From Rhizobacter sp. Root1221 (lineage in GTDB: Bacteria; Pseudomonadota; Gammaproteobacteria; Burkholderiales; Burkholderiaceae_C): a DNA stretch of 64,000 bases. The stretch spans positions 1 to 64,000 of the forward strand of contig NZ_LMDI01000011.1 in assembly GCF_001425785.1 (NCBI RefSeq), read 5' to 3'. Within the stretch, counting starts at the first letter, position 1. Every line of letters begins with the position of its first letter. Of this stretch, positions 31,601-41,160 are shown piece by piece. Both the position numbers and the translations under genes were made by a program. The notes beneath the pieces are model-generated. The model was given only the letters and a program-made list of their open reading frames with translations, was not told the origin of the DNA and did not search any database.

Positions 31601-31861
31601 GATGTTGGGGAAGACTGGAAGGCACTCTAGCATTCATTGTGCGGCGCAGCAAAATGGTCGGCGATGCGCCGGGCGGGGCGTCGAAGTGGTGGCTGACCTG
31701 AACATGGGATACACTTGAAGGCTTTCCCGCTTGGGCTCTGGGAAAGAAGGCGGGGGAGTCCCCTGCAACAACGGTCCTGGAAGTGAGAGGCTGCCGCATC
31801 ACATGAGCAGCACCGAACGCCCCGGCCCGTTCCTGTTTTGAGCCTGTTTCGAAAGATCCTC
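31601..31861 (+). promoter_or_regulatory. Promoter and leader region of rplM-rpsI
   Basis: A 261-bp gap between the GNAT gene and rplM. A 7-bp perfect hairpin (CTTTCCC 31722-31728 / GGGAAAG 31740-31746, 11-base loop) lies about 115 bases before the rplM start. It could be part of a structured leader for ribosomal-protein autoregulation. No convincing -35/-10 pair was found. Confidence 0.35.
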
Positions 31862-32290
31862 ATGAAGACCTTCAGCGCCAAGCCGGCGGAAGTGACGCAC
31901 GAGTGGTATGTGATTGACGCCACCGACAAGGTGCTCGGACGAGTTGCCAGCGAAGTGGCTCTCCGTTTGCGCGGCAAGCACAAGGCCATTTACACGCCTC
32001 ACGTCGATACCGGCGATTTCATCGTCATCGTCAACGCCGACAAGATCCGCGTCACCGGCAACAAGGCCACGGACAAGGTGTACTACCGCCACACGGGTTT
32101 CCCGGGCGGTATCTACGGCACCAAGTTCAAGGACATGCAAGCCAAGCACCCCGGCCGCGCGCTGGAAAAGGCCGTCAAGGGCATGCTGCCCAAGGGCCCG
32201 CTCGGCTTCGCGATGGTGAAGAAGCTGAAGGTGTACGCAGGTGCCACGCACCCGCACACCGCCCAGCAGCCCAAGGCGCTGGAAATCTAA
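31862..32290 (+). CDS. rplM: 50S ribosomal protein L13
   Basis: The 142-residue L13 is an early-assembling protein of the large subunit. The sequence runs [20 protein letters not shown], then [29 protein letters not shown] and the C-terminal [18 protein letters not shown], all family signatures. The length equals the E. coli protein. The ATG at 31862 has AAAGATCCT before it, which is a weak ribosome site. rpsI follows after 9 bp, the invariant bacterial pairing. Confidence 0.98.
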   Translation: MKTFSAKPAEVTHEWYVIDATDKVLGRVASEVALRLRGKHKAIYTPHVDTGDFIVIVNADKIRVTGNKATDKVYYRHTGFPGGIYGTKFKDMQAKHPGRALEKAVKGMLPKGPLGFAMVKKLKVYAGATHPHTAQQPKALEI

Positions 32291-32299
32291 GGAGCGGTG

Positions 32300-32692
32300 A
32301 TGATCGGAAATTGGAACTACGGTACCGGCCGTCGCAAGTCGTCGGTCGCTCGGGTCTTCATCAAGAAGGGCACCGGCCAGATTCTCGTGAACGGCAAGGC
32401 CGTCAACGAGTATTTCGGTCGCCAGACCTCCATCATGGTCGTTCGCCAGCCCCTGGTGCTGACGGCCAACGATGCAGCCTTCGACGTGAAGGTCAACGTG
32501 CGTGGTGGTGGTGAGTCCGGCCAAGCTGGCGCGGTTCGCCACGGCATCACCCGTGCCCTGATCGACTACGACGCGGGCCTCAAGCCGGCCCTCAAGCAAG
32601 CCGGGTTCGTGACCCGCGACGCGCGTGAAGTCGAACGGAAGAAGGTCGGTCTGCACGGCGCTCGTCGCCGCAAGCAGTTCAGCAAGCGCTGA
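32300..32692 (+). CDS. rpsI: 30S ribosomal protein S9
   Basis: The 130-residue S9 contacts the P-site tRNA with its C-terminal tail. The start [20 protein letters not shown] and the end [12 protein letters not shown] are characteristic. TAAGGAGC at the end of rplM is the ribosome site and selects the ATG at 32300 over the GTG at 32297. It forms the rplM-rpsI operon and is followed by a strong terminator. Confidence 0.98.
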   Translation: MIGNWNYGTGRRKSSVARVFIKKGTGQILVNGKAVNEYFGRQTSIMVVRQPLVLTANDAAFDVKVNVRGGGESGQAGAVRHGITRALIDYDAGLKPALKQAGFVTRDAREVERKKVGLHGARRRKQFSKR

Positions 32693-32747
32693 TCGACCCC
32701 GAAACCCCGGCGGCCGCACAGTGTGCGGTTTCTCACGGGTTTCACCA

Positions 32748-32781
32748 CAAAGGCCGCCTCCGGGCGGCCTTTGTGTTTTTT
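32748..32781 (+). terminator. Rho-independent terminator of rplM-rpsI
   Basis: CAAAGGCCGCC (32748-32758) pairs perfectly with GGCGGCCTTTG (32763-32773) across loop TCCG, followed by TGTTTTTT. It begins 56 bases after the rpsI stop. Confidence 0.92.
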
Positions 32782-32872
32782 GACCCCGTTTGCGGACACA
32801 TCCGCAAGGTTTGGTCACAGCCCCGTGACGAGGCGACTCCTACAATCGCCGGCTGTCCTCACTCTCCTTTGT

Positions 32873-33583
32873 ATGCGCTGGAAGTTGCTCCGTCGCCGTT
32901 TGTCGATCAGCGCCCCGCGCATGATCGTCCGCAGCCACCTGCCGTGGCCGCTGCGCTGGATCGCCTTCGCGCTGATGCTCGGTTTTTCCGCAGCCCTCGG
33001 CTTGTGGGCCTTCGAGTTCGGCAAGAGCATCGCGGGGCTCGACCGCAGTGCCAAGGCCGAACTCGCGGCGCTGCGGGTCGAGGTGGAGAAGCTGCGGTCC
33101 GAGCGTGAAGGGGCCCAGTCCATCGCCAACACGGCGGAGAGCCTGCTGCGTACCGAGAAGGTGGCGCAGGAGAGGCTGGCCCAGCAGCTCAAGCAGGTCG
33201 AGACCGAAAACCTCGGGCTGAAGGCCGACCTCGGCTTCTTCGAGCGGCTGCTGCCGTCCACCGGCGCCGAGGGGCTCAGCGTGCGTGCGCTGCAGGCCCA
33301 CGCGCAGTCGGCCACCCAGACCAAGTTCCAGGCGTTGCTGATGCAGATCGGCAAGAACCAACCCGAATTCGTGGGGCGTTACGAGATCCAACTGAGTGGT
33401 TCACTCGACGGCAAGCCGTGGGTGTACCCGCAGCCGGGCGGTCCGCGCCTCCTGCAGATCAAGCAGTCACTTCGTCTGGAAGGGTTGATCGACCACCCTG
33501 AAACGGCCGTGGTAAAAACCTTGCAGATCAAGGTGACCGACAAGCAGGGCACCGTCCGGGTCACCCAGACGGTCAAGCTGTAA
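32873..33583 (+). CDS. Membrane-anchored coiled-coil protein (DUF6776-like)
   Basis: A 236-residue protein of unknown function. A cytoplasmic basic N-terminus (RWKLLRRRLSISAPR) leads into one membrane helix (WIAFALMLGFSAALGLWAF, residues about 30-48), then a coiled coil (AELAALRVEVEKLRSE to VETENLGLKADL, about 60-120), then a beta-rich periplasmic domain (VGRYEIQLSGSLDGKPW). It resembles DUF6776 proteins that precede bactofilin genes in Burkholderiales (from memory). The ATG at 32873 was chosen over in-frame codons near 32723 that overlap the terminator. A bactofilin gene follows at 37 bp, so a cell-shape or envelope-scaffold role is inferred. Confidence 0.72.
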   Translation: MRWKLLRRRLSISAPRMIVRSHLPWPLRWIAFALMLGFSAALGLWAFEFGKSIAGLDRSAKAELAALRVEVEKLRSEREGAQSIANTAESLLRTEKVAQERLAQQLKQVETENLGLKADLGFFERLLPSTGAEGLSVRALQAHAQSATQTKFQALLMQIGKNQPEFVGRYEIQLSGSLDGKPWVYPQPGGPRLLQIKQSLRLEGLIDHPETAVVKTLQIKVTDKQGTVRVTQTVKL

Positions 33584-33620
33584 ACCTTGGGCGTCGTTGG
33601 CCCGATCACCGGAGAACCTC

Positions 33621-34043
33621 ATGTTCACAAAGAAAAAACAGCCGCCGATCCGCACGCTGATCGGCGAAGGCACCGTCATCGTTGGTGAGTTGCGGTTCAC
33701 AGAGGGCCTGCGCATCGACGGCGAGGTGCAGGGCGACGTGATCGCCACCGAAGGCAGCCACAGCATCCTCGTGATCAGCGAAAAGGCCCGTGTGATCGGC
33801 CGTGTGAAGGCGGGCCACGTGATCATCAACGGCAGTGTCGAAGGCCCGGTCCAGTCCGACGAACTGCTCGAGCTGCAGCCGAAGGCCAGCATCGTGGGCG
33901 ATGTGCGGTACCAATCCCTTGAAATGCACCAGGGCGCCACCATCAATGGTGAGTTGCAGCCCCTCAAGGCCGACGAAAAGGCCCCGCTGATCAAGTTGGC
34001 CACAACCAATGCAGGCAGCACGCCTACGGCCGCAGTGGGATAA
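33621..34043 (+). CDS. Bactofilin (polymer-forming cytoskeletal protein)
   Basis: A 140-residue bactofilin (DUF583 family), a nucleotide-independent beta-helical filament protein that scaffolds peptidoglycan or polar machinery. The core of glycine-rich repeats is seen in GTVIVGELRFTEGLRIDGEV, ARVIGRVKAGHVIINGSV and ASIVGDVRYQSLEMHQGA. Proline-rich and disordered ends flank it, as usual. GGAG lies 7 bases before the ATG at 33621. It follows the coiled-coil membrane protein, a likely partner. Its TAA stop lies inside a GATAAT sequence (34039-34044) that could be a -10 element for erpA. Confidence 0.9.
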   Translation: MFTKKKQPPIRTLIGEGTVIVGELRFTEGLRIDGEVQGDVIATEGSHSILVISEKARVIGRVKAGHVIINGSVEGPVQSDELLELQPKASIVGDVRYQSLEMHQGATINGELQPLKADEKAPLIKLATTNAGSTPTAAVG

Positions 34044-34087
34044 TGGCAACCATCCGTTTTGATTGACCCGCTTTTCCAGGAGACGCC

Positions 34088-34465
34088 ATGAGCGCCGTTG
34101 CTGAACACGTTTCGACCCCTGCCGACGAGGCGCCCCCGGTGCCCCTGGTCTTCACCGACAGTGCCGCCGGCAAGGTCAAGGAACTGGTCGACGAGGAAGG
34201 CAACCCCGACCTCAAGCTGCGCGTGTTCGTGCAAGGTGGCGGCTGCTCGGGCTTCCAGTACGGCTTCACGTTCGACGAAATCGTCAACGAAGACGACACG
34301 CAGATGAACAAGAACGGCGTCACGCTGCTGATCGATGCCATGAGCCTGCAGTACCTGGCCGGCGCCGAGATCGACTACAAGGACGACCTGCAAGGCGCCC
34401 AGTTCGTGATCAAGAACCCGAACGCCACCACCACCTGCGGTTGCGGTTCGAGCTTCTCGGTCTGA
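34088..34465 (+). CDS. erpA: Iron-sulfur cluster insertion protein ErpA
   Basis: A 125-residue A-type Fe-S carrier protein that delivers clusters to apo-enzymes, essential for isoprenoid synthesis and respiration in many bacteria. The three conserved cysteines are in [12 protein letters not shown] and TTCGCGSSF. The ~18-residue N-terminal extension rich in Ala/Pro is longer than in E. coli ErpA and is common in Burkholderiales. CCAGGAGAC is a good ribosome site. A terminator follows. Confidence 0.95.
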   Translation: MSAVAEHVSTPADEAPPVPLVFTDSAAGKVKELVDEEGNPDLKLRVFVQGGGCSGFQYGFTFDEIVNEDDTQMNKNGVTLLIDAMSLQYLAGAEIDYKDDLQGAQFVIKNPNATTTCGCGSSFSV

Positions 34466-34484
34466 TCCTTCGGAACCGTGCGAT

Positions 34485-34509
34485 GGCCGCCTGCGGGCGG
34501 CCTTTCCTT
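34485..34509 (+). terminator. Rho-independent terminator of erpA
   Basis: GGCCGCC (34485-34491) pairs with GGCGGCC (34496-34502) across loop TGCG, then TTTCCTT. It is about 20 bases after the erpA stop. Confidence 0.8.
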
Positions 34510-34529
34510 CATGTGGCCCGGTGTCGGGC

Positions 34530-35681
34530 TCAAGCCGGGTAACGGGCGCCCAGCACACGCGGGCCTGATGCCCCGGTGACCGACGGCAGGTTGCCCGGCA
34601 GCTGGTGCGTGTGGGCCCACGCCAGCCACGCGAAGGCCGTGGCTTCCACCTGCATGGCCGGCAGGCCCCGCACGTCGGTGCTTTGCACGGCCACGCGGGG
34701 CAGGTGCTGGGCCAGCCGCTGCAACAGGTGGCGGTTCAATGCACCTCCGCCACACACGAGCAGTTTCTTTGCCGTGGCCGCCTGCGTGAGCACGGCGTTG
34801 GCGCAGGTGATCACGGTGAGTTCGCACAACGTGGCCTGCACGTTGTCGGCGCGCATGCTGCCATCGATCTGGCGCAGGCGGCTGGCCAGCCATTCGGCGT
34901 TGAAGAGGTCGCGGCCCGTGCTTTTCGGGGGCGGCAGCGCGAAGAACGGTTCGTCGAGCAGCAGGTCGAGCAGGCGCGGCTGCACCTGGCCGCTGGCGGC
35001 CCAGTCGCCGTTGGCGTCGAACGGGCGCCCGGTGTTCTGCTCGCACCAGAGGTCCATCAGCACGTTGGCCGGGCCGCAGTCGAAGCCGCGGGTCTGCCCG
35101 TCGGCCGACAGAACGGTGAGGTTGCTGATGCCACCCAGGTTCAGCACCGCGCCGGCTTCGCCGGGGCGTCCGAACAAGGCGCGGTGGAATGCCGGCACGA
35201 GCGGAGCCCCTTGCCCGCCGGCGGCGATGTCGCGGCTGCGGAAGTCGGCGATGACCGCCACCCCGGTCAACTCTGCGAGCAGCGCCGGGTTGTTGATCTG
35301 CAGCGTGTAGCCGGGTTGGTTGTCGATGCGCGGCTGGTGGCGCACCGTCTGCCCATGGGCGCCGATGGCCACGACCTGCGCAGGTTCCCAGGGGCCGGTG
35401 GCGCACAGTTCGCTGACGACCCGCGCATACAAGTGGGCGAGGGCGTTGCCGGCCAGCTGGGCCCGGTGGAGCTCGTCGGCGCCGCCCGCGGTGTTGAGTG
35501 CCAGGAGTTCCGTGCGGAGCGCTTCGGGGAACGGGTGGTGCGAGTGCGCGAGCACTTTCATCGACCCGAGCCCGGACGGGGCCGCGCGGCCGCTGGGGTC
35601 CTCGGCGGCAAAGTCCACGAGCACCCCATCCACGCCGTCCAGCGACGTGCCCGACATCAGACCCACGAACAATTCAGCCAT
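34530..35681 (-). CDS. anmK: Anhydro-N-acetylmuramic acid kinase
   Basis: A 383-residue kinase that converts 1,6-anhydro-MurNAc from recycled cell wall into MurNAc-6-phosphate. The N-terminal MSGTSLDGVDGVLVDF phosphate loop, GAHGQTVRHQP, TLQINNPALLAELTGV and FDCGPANVLMDLWC are family hallmarks. The ATG at 35681 places the phosphate loop 8 residues in, as in other AnmK proteins. It is convergent with erpA and 57 bp from the M23 peptidase gene in the same orientation, a reasonable wall-turnover pairing. Confidence 0.95.
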   Translation of the reverse strand: MAELFVGLMSGTSLDGVDGVLVDFAAEDPSGRAAPSGLGSMKVLAHSHHPFPEALRTELLALNTAGGADELHRAQLAGNALAHLYARVVSELCATGPWEPAQVVAIGAHGQTVRHQPRIDNQPGYTLQINNPALLAELTGVAVIADFRSRDIAAGGQGAPLVPAFHRALFGRPGEAGAVLNLGGISNLTVLSADGQTRGFDCGPANVLMDLWCEQNTGRPFDANGDWAASGQVQPRLLDLLLDEPFFALPPPKSTGRDLFNAEWLASRLRQIDGSMRADNVQATLCELTVITCANAVLTQAATAKKLLVCGGGALNRHLLQRLAQHLPRVAVQSTDVRGLPAMQVEATAFAWLAWAHTHQLPGNLPSVTGASGPRVLGARYPA

Positions 35682-35738
35682 GGGTCGATTGTGCCCGGGC
35701 AACGTGCCGTGTGGCTGTGAGCGGTGGTGAGCGCGTGC

Positions 35739-37130
35739 TCAGTCGAGCAGGGCGACCGTGTGGCTTTCCGCGGCGACCGCTGCCTGCAACTGCTGGCGGA
35801 ATTCCTTGGCCACGGTGGTGAACTTGGCTTGCGAAGCGGCCGACAGCGTCACGGCTTCGGAGGCCTTTGCGATCAGCAGCGGATCCTGGTGCTGCCCTTT
35901 CACTTTCAGTTCGAAGTGCAGGTGCGGCCCGGTGGCCCAGCCCGTGGCGCCCACGTTGCCGATCACGGCGCCCTGTTCGACATGCTGGCCCACGCGCACG
36001 CCGATGCGGCTCAGGTGGCCGTACAGCGTGGTGCGGTCGTTGGCGTGCTGGATCTGGATCACGTTGCCGTAGCCGTTCTGCCAGCCGGCGAAGGTGACGG
36101 TGCCGTCACCCACGTTGCGCACCGCGGTGCCGGTGGGGGCGCCGTAGTCCACACCGAGGTGGGCGCGCCACTTCTGCAGGATGGGGTGGAAGCGCATCGA
36201 GAACCCCGAGGTGACCCGCGAGAATTCCATCGGGCTCGAGAGGAACGACCGGCGCTTGCTCTGGCCGTCGAAGCCGTAGTAGCCGCCCTTTTGCGTGCCG
36301 TCCTGGAACCACACGGCGGCATGGGCCTTGCCGTTGTTGACGAACTCGGCAGCCAGCACGCGGCCGGACGACTGGTTCCAGCTGACGGGTTCGCCGTCGG
36401 CCGTCAGGGCTTCGTAGACGACGCTGAAGGTGTCGCCCTTGCGCAGTTCGCGGTGGAAGTCGATGTCGGTGGAGAACATCTCGGCCAGCTGGGTGGCCAC
36501 CGGGTCGGGGATGCGGGATTCGTCGGTGGCCGCGAACAGCGAGCTGCGGATGGTGCCGCTGCCCAGGCGCACCTGGGATGACAGCGGCGCGGTTTCCACC
36601 ATGGCGATGAAGCCGTCCTTGAAGCGGGTGACACGCAGGCGAGAGAAGTGGGTGCCGGCCTGGTCGGCGTTTTCGGCCGGGTAGCGGGCCACCAACTCCT
36701 CGAGCAAGCCGGTTTCACCGGTGCGGACCTGCAGCATCTTGCCCACCCGGCCCTCGAGCAGCTTGCGCGCGGTTTTGTCGGTGCGCAGGAACGAGGCGGC
36801 AGCGGCATCGGCCACGTTCAGGCGGCGCATCACGCTGTCGACCGTGTCGGCGCTGCGCGTGACGTCGCTGCGGTAGAGCTGCAGCGGGTGATTGGCCAGG
36901 GCTTCCAGCTGCACGGAGGTGTCGTCCGGGGTGACGATTTCGGTCACCAGGCGGCGCGGAAGGTCGGATGCGTCGGGCGCCATGGGCGCGATACCGAACG
37001 CGGTGACTCCAAAGCCCATCAACGCCACGACGACGGCCGAGGCCAGGCTGCGCGGGTGGTTGTGGATGAACTGGCGGGTGCGTGAGCCGGTGGTGGCGAC
37101 CGCGCGATCAAGATTTTTCAACGAGCTCAA
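35739..37130 (-). CDS. M23-family peptidoglycan peptidase (LytM domain)
   Basis: A membrane-anchored peptidase of about 463 residues expected to act on peptidoglycan cross-links in the periplasm. One N-terminal membrane helix ([19 protein letters not shown]) is followed by an OapA/LysM-like region and the M23 domain. The zinc ligands are in [17 protein letters not shown] (H and D) and GPHLHFEL (HxH). No ATG is available. TTG at 37130 ([11 protein letters not shown]) gives a short basic cytoplasmic tail, while GTG at 37214 adds 28 more residues. The choice is uncertain. It diverges from tyrS, and anmK is downstream. Confidence 0.88.
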   Translation of the reverse strand: MSSLKNLDRAVATTGSRTRQFIHNHPRSLASAVVVALMGFGVTAFGIAPMAPDASDLPRRLVTEIVTPDDTSVQLEALANHPLQLYRSDVTRSADTVDSVMRRLNVADAAAASFLRTDKTARKLLEGRVGKMLQVRTGETGLLEELVARYPAENADQAGTHFSRLRVTRFKDGFIAMVETAPLSSQVRLGSGTIRSSLFAATDESRIPDPVATQLAEMFSTDIDFHRELRKGDTFSVVYEALTADGEPVSWNQSSGRVLAAEFVNNGKAHAAVWFQDGTQKGGYYGFDGQSKRRSFLSSPMEFSRVTSGFSMRFHPILQKWRAHLGVDYGAPTGTAVRNVGDGTVTFAGWQNGYGNVIQIQHANDRTTLYGHLSRIGVRVGQHVEQGAVIGNVGATGWATGPHLHFELKVKGQHQDPLLIAKASEAVTLSAASQAKFTTVAKEFRQQLQAAVAAESHTVALLD

Positions 37131-37335
37131 TTTTGATGCGGGGCACGGGGCCCATCTGCAAGCGACAGCCGGGGGCGGCGCGCTCTGGTTTATATCGCTA
37201 CCCGGGGTGTCCACTAGAATCGCGGACGCCGGGCAGATCCCAACTTGTTGCAGTGGAGAACCATCGGGGTGCCGCAGTATAGCGAGCCCCTCGGTTCCCC
37301 TCTCCCGGATATCCCCTCAATTCGAGCCCCCACTC

Positions 37336-38604
37336 ATGCCCGCGTCAGAAATTTCCGCAACCGAAGTCACAGACATGGTTTCTGCCCACAAGTTCCCGGT
37401 GACCGACCGGGTGCGCCATGCGCTCGACGTGACGCGGCGGGGTGTTGACGAACTGTTACCTGAATCCGAGTGGTTGACCAAGTTGTCCCGTTCGGAAGCA
37501 ACGGGCGTGCCACTGCGCATCAAGCTGGGCCTCGACCCCACGGCCCCCGACATTCACCTCGGCCACACGGTCGTGCTGAACAAGATGCGCCAGCTGCAGG
37601 ACCTGGGGCACAACGTGATCTTCCTGATCGGCGACTTCACGTCCACGATCGGCGACCCGTCGGGCCGCAACACCACCCGGCCGCCGCTCAGCCGCGAGCA
37701 GATCGAGGTCAATGCCGCCACCTACCTGAAGCAGGCGAACCTCGTGCTGGACCCGGCACGCACCGAGGTGCGCTACAACTCCGAGTGGTGCGATGCGCTG
37801 GGCGCGCGCGGCATGATCCAGCTGGCCTCCCGCTACACGGTGGCCCGCATGATGGAGCGCGACGATTTCACGAAACGCTTCAAGGCCGGCACGCCCATCA
37901 GCGTGCACGAGTTCCTGTACCCGCTGATGCAGGGCTACGACTCGGTGGCCTTGAAGAGCGACCTGGAGCTGGGTGGCACCGACCAGAAGTTCAACCTCCT
38001 CGTGGGCCGGGCGCTGCAGAGCGAATACGGGCAGGAGCCGCAGTGCGTGCTCACCATGCCGCTGCTCGAAGGCCTCGACGGTGTCGAGAAGATGTCCAAG
38101 AGCAAGGGCAACTACATCGGCATCACCGAACCGGCGAACACCATGTTCGCCAAGCTGCTGTCCATCAGCGACGTGATGATGTGGCGCTACTTCACGCTGC
38201 TCAGTTTCCTGAGCGAGGCCGAGATCGCCCGGCTGAAGGCCGAGGTGGGCGGCGGGCGCAACCCGAAGGACGCCAAGGTGCTGCTCGCGAAGGAGATCAC
38301 CGCACGTTTCCACAGCGCCGCGGCGGCCGAAGCAGCCGAGGCTGATTTCAACAACCGCTCGAAGGGCGGGGTGCCCGACGAGATCCCCGAGGTGGCGCTC
38401 GCCGGCGCCCCGATGGGCATCGGTGTGCTGCTGCGCCAGGCGAACCTCACGGCTTCGTCCGGCGAGGGCCTGCGCCTGGTGGATGGCGGCGGCGTGCGGG
38501 TGGACGGCGCGGTGGTCAGCGACAAGGGCCTGAAGCTCCAACCCGGCACGTACGTCGTGCAGGTGGGCAAGCGCAAGTTCGCTCGCGTGACGCTGACGGC
38601 CTGA
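37336..38604 (+). CDS. tyrS: Tyrosyl-tRNA synthetase
   Basis: A 422-residue class I synthetase charging tRNA-Tyr. The HIGH-like motif DIHLGHT and the KMSKS motif [10 protein letters not shown] are both present, and the C-terminal S4 RNA-binding domain is seen in [36 protein letters not shown] is typical of the TyrRZ-type subgroup. Starts at 37336 ([11 protein letters not shown]) and 37375 ([11 protein letters not shown]) are both possible, and the first is kept. dtd follows at 5 bp, which makes a functional pair of charging and proofreading. Confidence 0.97.
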   Translation: MPASEISATEVTDMVSAHKFPVTDRVRHALDVTRRGVDELLPESEWLTKLSRSEATGVPLRIKLGLDPTAPDIHLGHTVVLNKMRQLQDLGHNVIFLIGDFTSTIGDPSGRNTTRPPLSREQIEVNAATYLKQANLVLDPARTEVRYNSEWCDALGARGMIQLASRYTVARMMERDDFTKRFKAGTPISVHEFLYPLMQGYDSVALKSDLELGGTDQKFNLLVGRALQSEYGQEPQCVLTMPLLEGLDGVEKMSKSKGNYIGITEPANTMFAKLLSISDVMMWRYFTLLSFLSEAEIARLKAEVGGGRNPKDAKVLLAKEITARFHSAAAAEAAEADFNNRSKGGVPDEIPEVALAGAPMGIGVLLRQANLTASSGEGLRLVDGGGVRVDGAVVSDKGLKLQPGTYVVQVGKRKFARVTLTA

Positions 38605-38609
38605 CCCCA

Positions 38610-39053
38610 ATGCTCGCACTGGTGCAGCGGGTCGCCGAGGCCCGGGTGGACATCGCCGGCGCCACGGTGGGTGCCATCGGGCGCGGGCTGCTGGTGCTGG
38701 TGTGCGCCGAACCGGGCGACACCGAGGCGCTGGCCGACAAGCTGGTGGCCAAGCTGCTGAAGCTGCGCATCTTCTCTGATGCGGCCGGCAAGATGAACCT
38801 CGACGTGGCGGGCGTGGCTGGCGGCCTGTTGATCGTCAGCCAGTTCACCCTCGCGGCCGACACCCGGGGTGGCAATCGCCCCAGCTTCACCGGCGCGGCG
38901 CCCGCGGAACTGGGCCGCCACCTCTACGAGCGGGTGGTGGCCTCGGCGCGAACATCGCACCCGGTGGTGGCCACCGGTGAGTTCGGTGCGGACATGCAGG
39001 TGGCCCTCGTCAACGACGGCCCCGTCACGATCCCCATCACGCTGCGCAACTGA
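38610..39053 (+). CDS. dtd: D-aminoacyl-tRNA deacylase
   Basis: A 147-residue DTD that hydrolyses D-aminoacyl-tRNAs, especially D-Tyr-tRNA. The two signature motifs are [18 protein letters not shown] and NDGPVTI. Its gene follows tyrS by 5 bp, an apt pairing since TyrRS can charge D-tyrosine. Its stop codon is inside a 14-bp perfect palindrome (39050-39063) that also contains the stop of the convergent gene. Confidence 0.97.
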   Translation: MLALVQRVAEARVDIAGATVGAIGRGLLVLVCAEPGDTEALADKLVAKLLKLRIFSDAAGKMNLDVAGVAGGLLIVSQFTLAADTRGGNRPSFTGAAPAELGRHLYERVVASARTSHPVVATGEFGADMQVALVNDGPVTIPITLRN

Positions 39054-39059
39054 CGCGCG

Positions 39060-39941
39060 TCAGTTCCCGTGGGTGTCGGGCCACACGGCGCCCGCCTGGC
39101 TGTCGCCTGCGACCAGCGTGTTGCCCATGCCGAGCAGTTCGCGCGCCTTTTCCAGGCTGAGCAGCTGCGCGCGGTTGCGCCGCACGTGGTTGCGCTGCCG
39201 TTCGATTTCCCAGACGAGGGTGATGAGGTCACGCGAGGTCTGGGCGGCGCGGATGCGGCTGAGCGTGAGCGGTGAGAACAGCGTGGCCTCGGCGCCCATG
39301 GCACCCACCAGCAGGCTGCGCACCTGGTGACGAAGCAGCTCTTCGGAGGCGGCCGGGCGCGGGCGGGCGTGGTCGGCCAGTTCGTCCGGGGTGTCGCGGA
39401 ACTGGATCTTGGGCGGACGCGCCGGCGGCGGGCGCCTGGGCGCGGGCGGTGGCGCTGCCACGCGGGGAGCCGGTGCGGGTGCAGGCACGGGCTCGGGCTC
39501 GGGCTCGGGGGGCGATGCCATTGCGGTGACAAGTTCCGGAATGGGTTCCACGTCGGGGTTGCCCACGGTGTCCGGCCCGTCGTCGTGAGCCGCGGCTACC
39601 GGCCCGGGGATGGCTTCAAGGTGCAGCACCGGATAGTCGGGTTCGGCGGGCACCTCCACTTCCACGCTGGTGAGCTTCGGCAGGTCGAGCGCGCCTGGTG
39701 CGGTTTCCTGCGCCTCCGGGGCAGGTTCCACCGGCATCTCCACGAGCCCGAGCCGTACCAGTTCCTCGAAGTGGCTGGTGCTCGCGCCGGCCCGGTGGGC
39801 CATGCCCAGCACCTCGCCCAGCGGGCGGTTGCCGTCGACGAGCAGCAACACGGTGCGATGGCGCTGCCCCAGACCGCGCGTGCGGTGACGGAGTTCGTCG
39901 AGGCCGAGCGGCGTCTTGAACGGGGCAGGAGGGAGCGGCAT
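39060..39941 (-). CDS. Uncharacterised proline-rich protein
   Basis: A 293-residue protein I do not recognise. The N-terminal ~75 residues (ELRHRTRGLGQRHRTVLLLV, then HFEELVRLGLVE) look like a small winged-helix or receiver-like fold found at the start of several Burkholderiales hypothetical proteins. The middle (about 145-190) is a disordered run of Glu-Pro, Ala-Pro and Arg-Pro repeats. The C-terminal 100 residues are alpha-helical and charged (RRNRAQLLSLEKARELLG). No signal peptide or membrane helix was seen. It stands alone on the minus strand, convergent with dtd. Function unknown. Confidence 0.7.
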   Translation of the reverse strand: MPLPPAPFKTPLGLDELRHRTRGLGQRHRTVLLLVDGNRPLGEVLGMAHRAGASTSHFEELVRLGLVEMPVEPAPEAQETAPGALDLPKLTSVEVEVPAEPDYPVLHLEAIPGPVAAAHDDGPDTVGNPDVEPIPELVTAMASPPEPEPEPVPAPAPAPRVAAPPPAPRRPPPARPPKIQFRDTPDELADHARPRPAASEELLRHQVRSLLVGAMGAEATLFSPLTLSRIRAAQTSRDLITLVWEIERQRNHVRRNRAQLLSLEKARELLGMGNTLVAGDSQAGAVWPDTHGN

Positions 39942-40051
39942 GAACCGGAAATGTCACGGAGGAACAGGGCCTGATTGTCGGGTCCCCGGGGGACTGGCAA
40001 CGCGGCATCAATGGGCGCTTTGCCGGGTTGTTTCATCCTGTCACGCCGGAC

Positions 40052-40079
40052 AACAAAAAGGCCACCCGAAGGTGGCCTT
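40052..40079 (-). terminator. Rho-independent terminator of the second TctC gene
   Basis: Read on the minus strand: AAGGCCACC-TTCG-GGTGGCCTT then TTTGTTG, a 9-bp stem with a UUCG tetraloop and T-run, 21 bases after the stop of the TctC gene. Confidence 0.9.
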
Positions 40080-40099
40080 GTTGCCGGGCGGGAGGTGGA

Positions 40100-41068
40100 T
40101 CAGTCGGCGTACTGGACGTTCGCGCGGATCACCGGGCCCCACTTGTTGATCTCGGATTCCACGAACTTCTTGTGTTCCGGGCCGTTGGTGCGGGCATCGT
40201 TGACGATCACGGCGGCCATGCTTTCTTCGGACTTGACGAAGTCGGCGTCCTTCAGCACCTTCTTCAGTGCCGCGTTGATCTTGTCAGCCACCGGCTTCGG
40301 CGTGCCCTTCGGGGCGTACAGGCCGTGCCAGATGGTCACGTTGAAGCCCTTGAGGCCAACTTCGTCGAGCGTGGGCAGCTTGGCGAGCGCGGGCATGGGC
40401 AGGCGCTTGGTGGTGGACACGGCGAAGAACTTGATCTTGCCGCCTTCCATCTGGCCCATCGTGTTGGTGGTCTGGTCGCACATGATGTCGACCTGGCCGC
40501 CCAGCAGGTCGGTCATGGCGGGGCCGGTGCCCTTGTACGGCACGGCCACCATGTCGACCTTCAGCGTGCTCTGGTACAGCAGGCCGCACAGGTGCGACGC
40601 CGAGCCCACGCCAGCGTGGGCGAGGTTGATCTTGCCCTGGTTCGCCTGGATCCAGGTGTTGAGTTCGCTGTAGCTGGTGGCCGGCAGCGTGGAGCGGCCC
40701 ACGAGGGTCATCGGCACCTCGTTGATCATGCCGAGGTACTCGAAGTCTTCGAGGGTCTTGTACTGCAGGTTGCGGTACAGCGCGGGCGACGTGGCCATGC
40801 TGATGTGGGTCAGCAGCAGCGTGTAGCCGTCGGCGGCGGCCTTGGCCACCTTCGTGGCACCGAGCGTGCCGCCGGCACCGCCGGCGTTCTCGATGATGAC
40901 CGGCTTGCCCAGTTGCTTGCGCAGGCCTTCCGAGAAATCGCGCGCCACCTTGTCGGTGGGGCCGCCGGCCGCAAACGGCACGATGATCGTGATGGGCTTT
41001 TCGGGGTACTCGGCCAAGGCGGCCGTCGCGGTCAATGCGGCGACTGCAGCCAGCAACAGTTTCTTCAT
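40100..41068 (-). CDS. TctC/Bug-family periplasmic substrate-binding protein (second copy)
   Basis: A 322-residue periplasmic receptor of the Bug family. A Sec signal peptide (MKKLLLAAVAALTATAALA) precedes KPITIIVPFAAGGPTD, VIIENAGGAGGTLGATK and ADGYTLLLTHISMATSPAL. PYKGTGPAMTDLLGGQVDIMCD is the ligand-domain signature. It is monocistronic with its own terminator and has no TctAB genes nearby. The ligand is unknown. It shares motifs but not close identity with the receptor at 5495. Confidence 0.92.
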   Translation of the reverse strand: MKKLLLAAVAALTATAALAEYPEKPITIIVPFAAGGPTDKVARDFSEGLRKQLGKPVIIENAGGAGGTLGATKVAKAAADGYTLLLTHISMATSPALYRNLQYKTLEDFEYLGMINEVPMTLVGRSTLPATSYSELNTWIQANQGKINLAHAGVGSASHLCGLLYQSTLKVDMVAVPYKGTGPAMTDLLGGQVDIMCDQTTNTMGQMEGGKIKFFAVSTTKRLPMPALAKLPTLDEVGLKGFNVTIWHGLYAPKGTPKPVADKINAALKKVLKDADFVKSEESMAAVIVNDARTNGPEHKKFVESEINKWGPVIRANVQYAD

Positions 41069-41160
41069 GGGAAGTCCTTCGTAGGTCGAGCAGGAGGTCG
41101 ACAGAGCCGATGCTACGAAAGCCATTCGCCGGCCGCATGCCGGAAACTACGTAGCGTCCG

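Noticed and set aside
31681-31715. Promoter of rplM around GATACACT
   Set aside because: No -35 hexamer is found at an acceptable spacing, so a specific promoter call is not supported.
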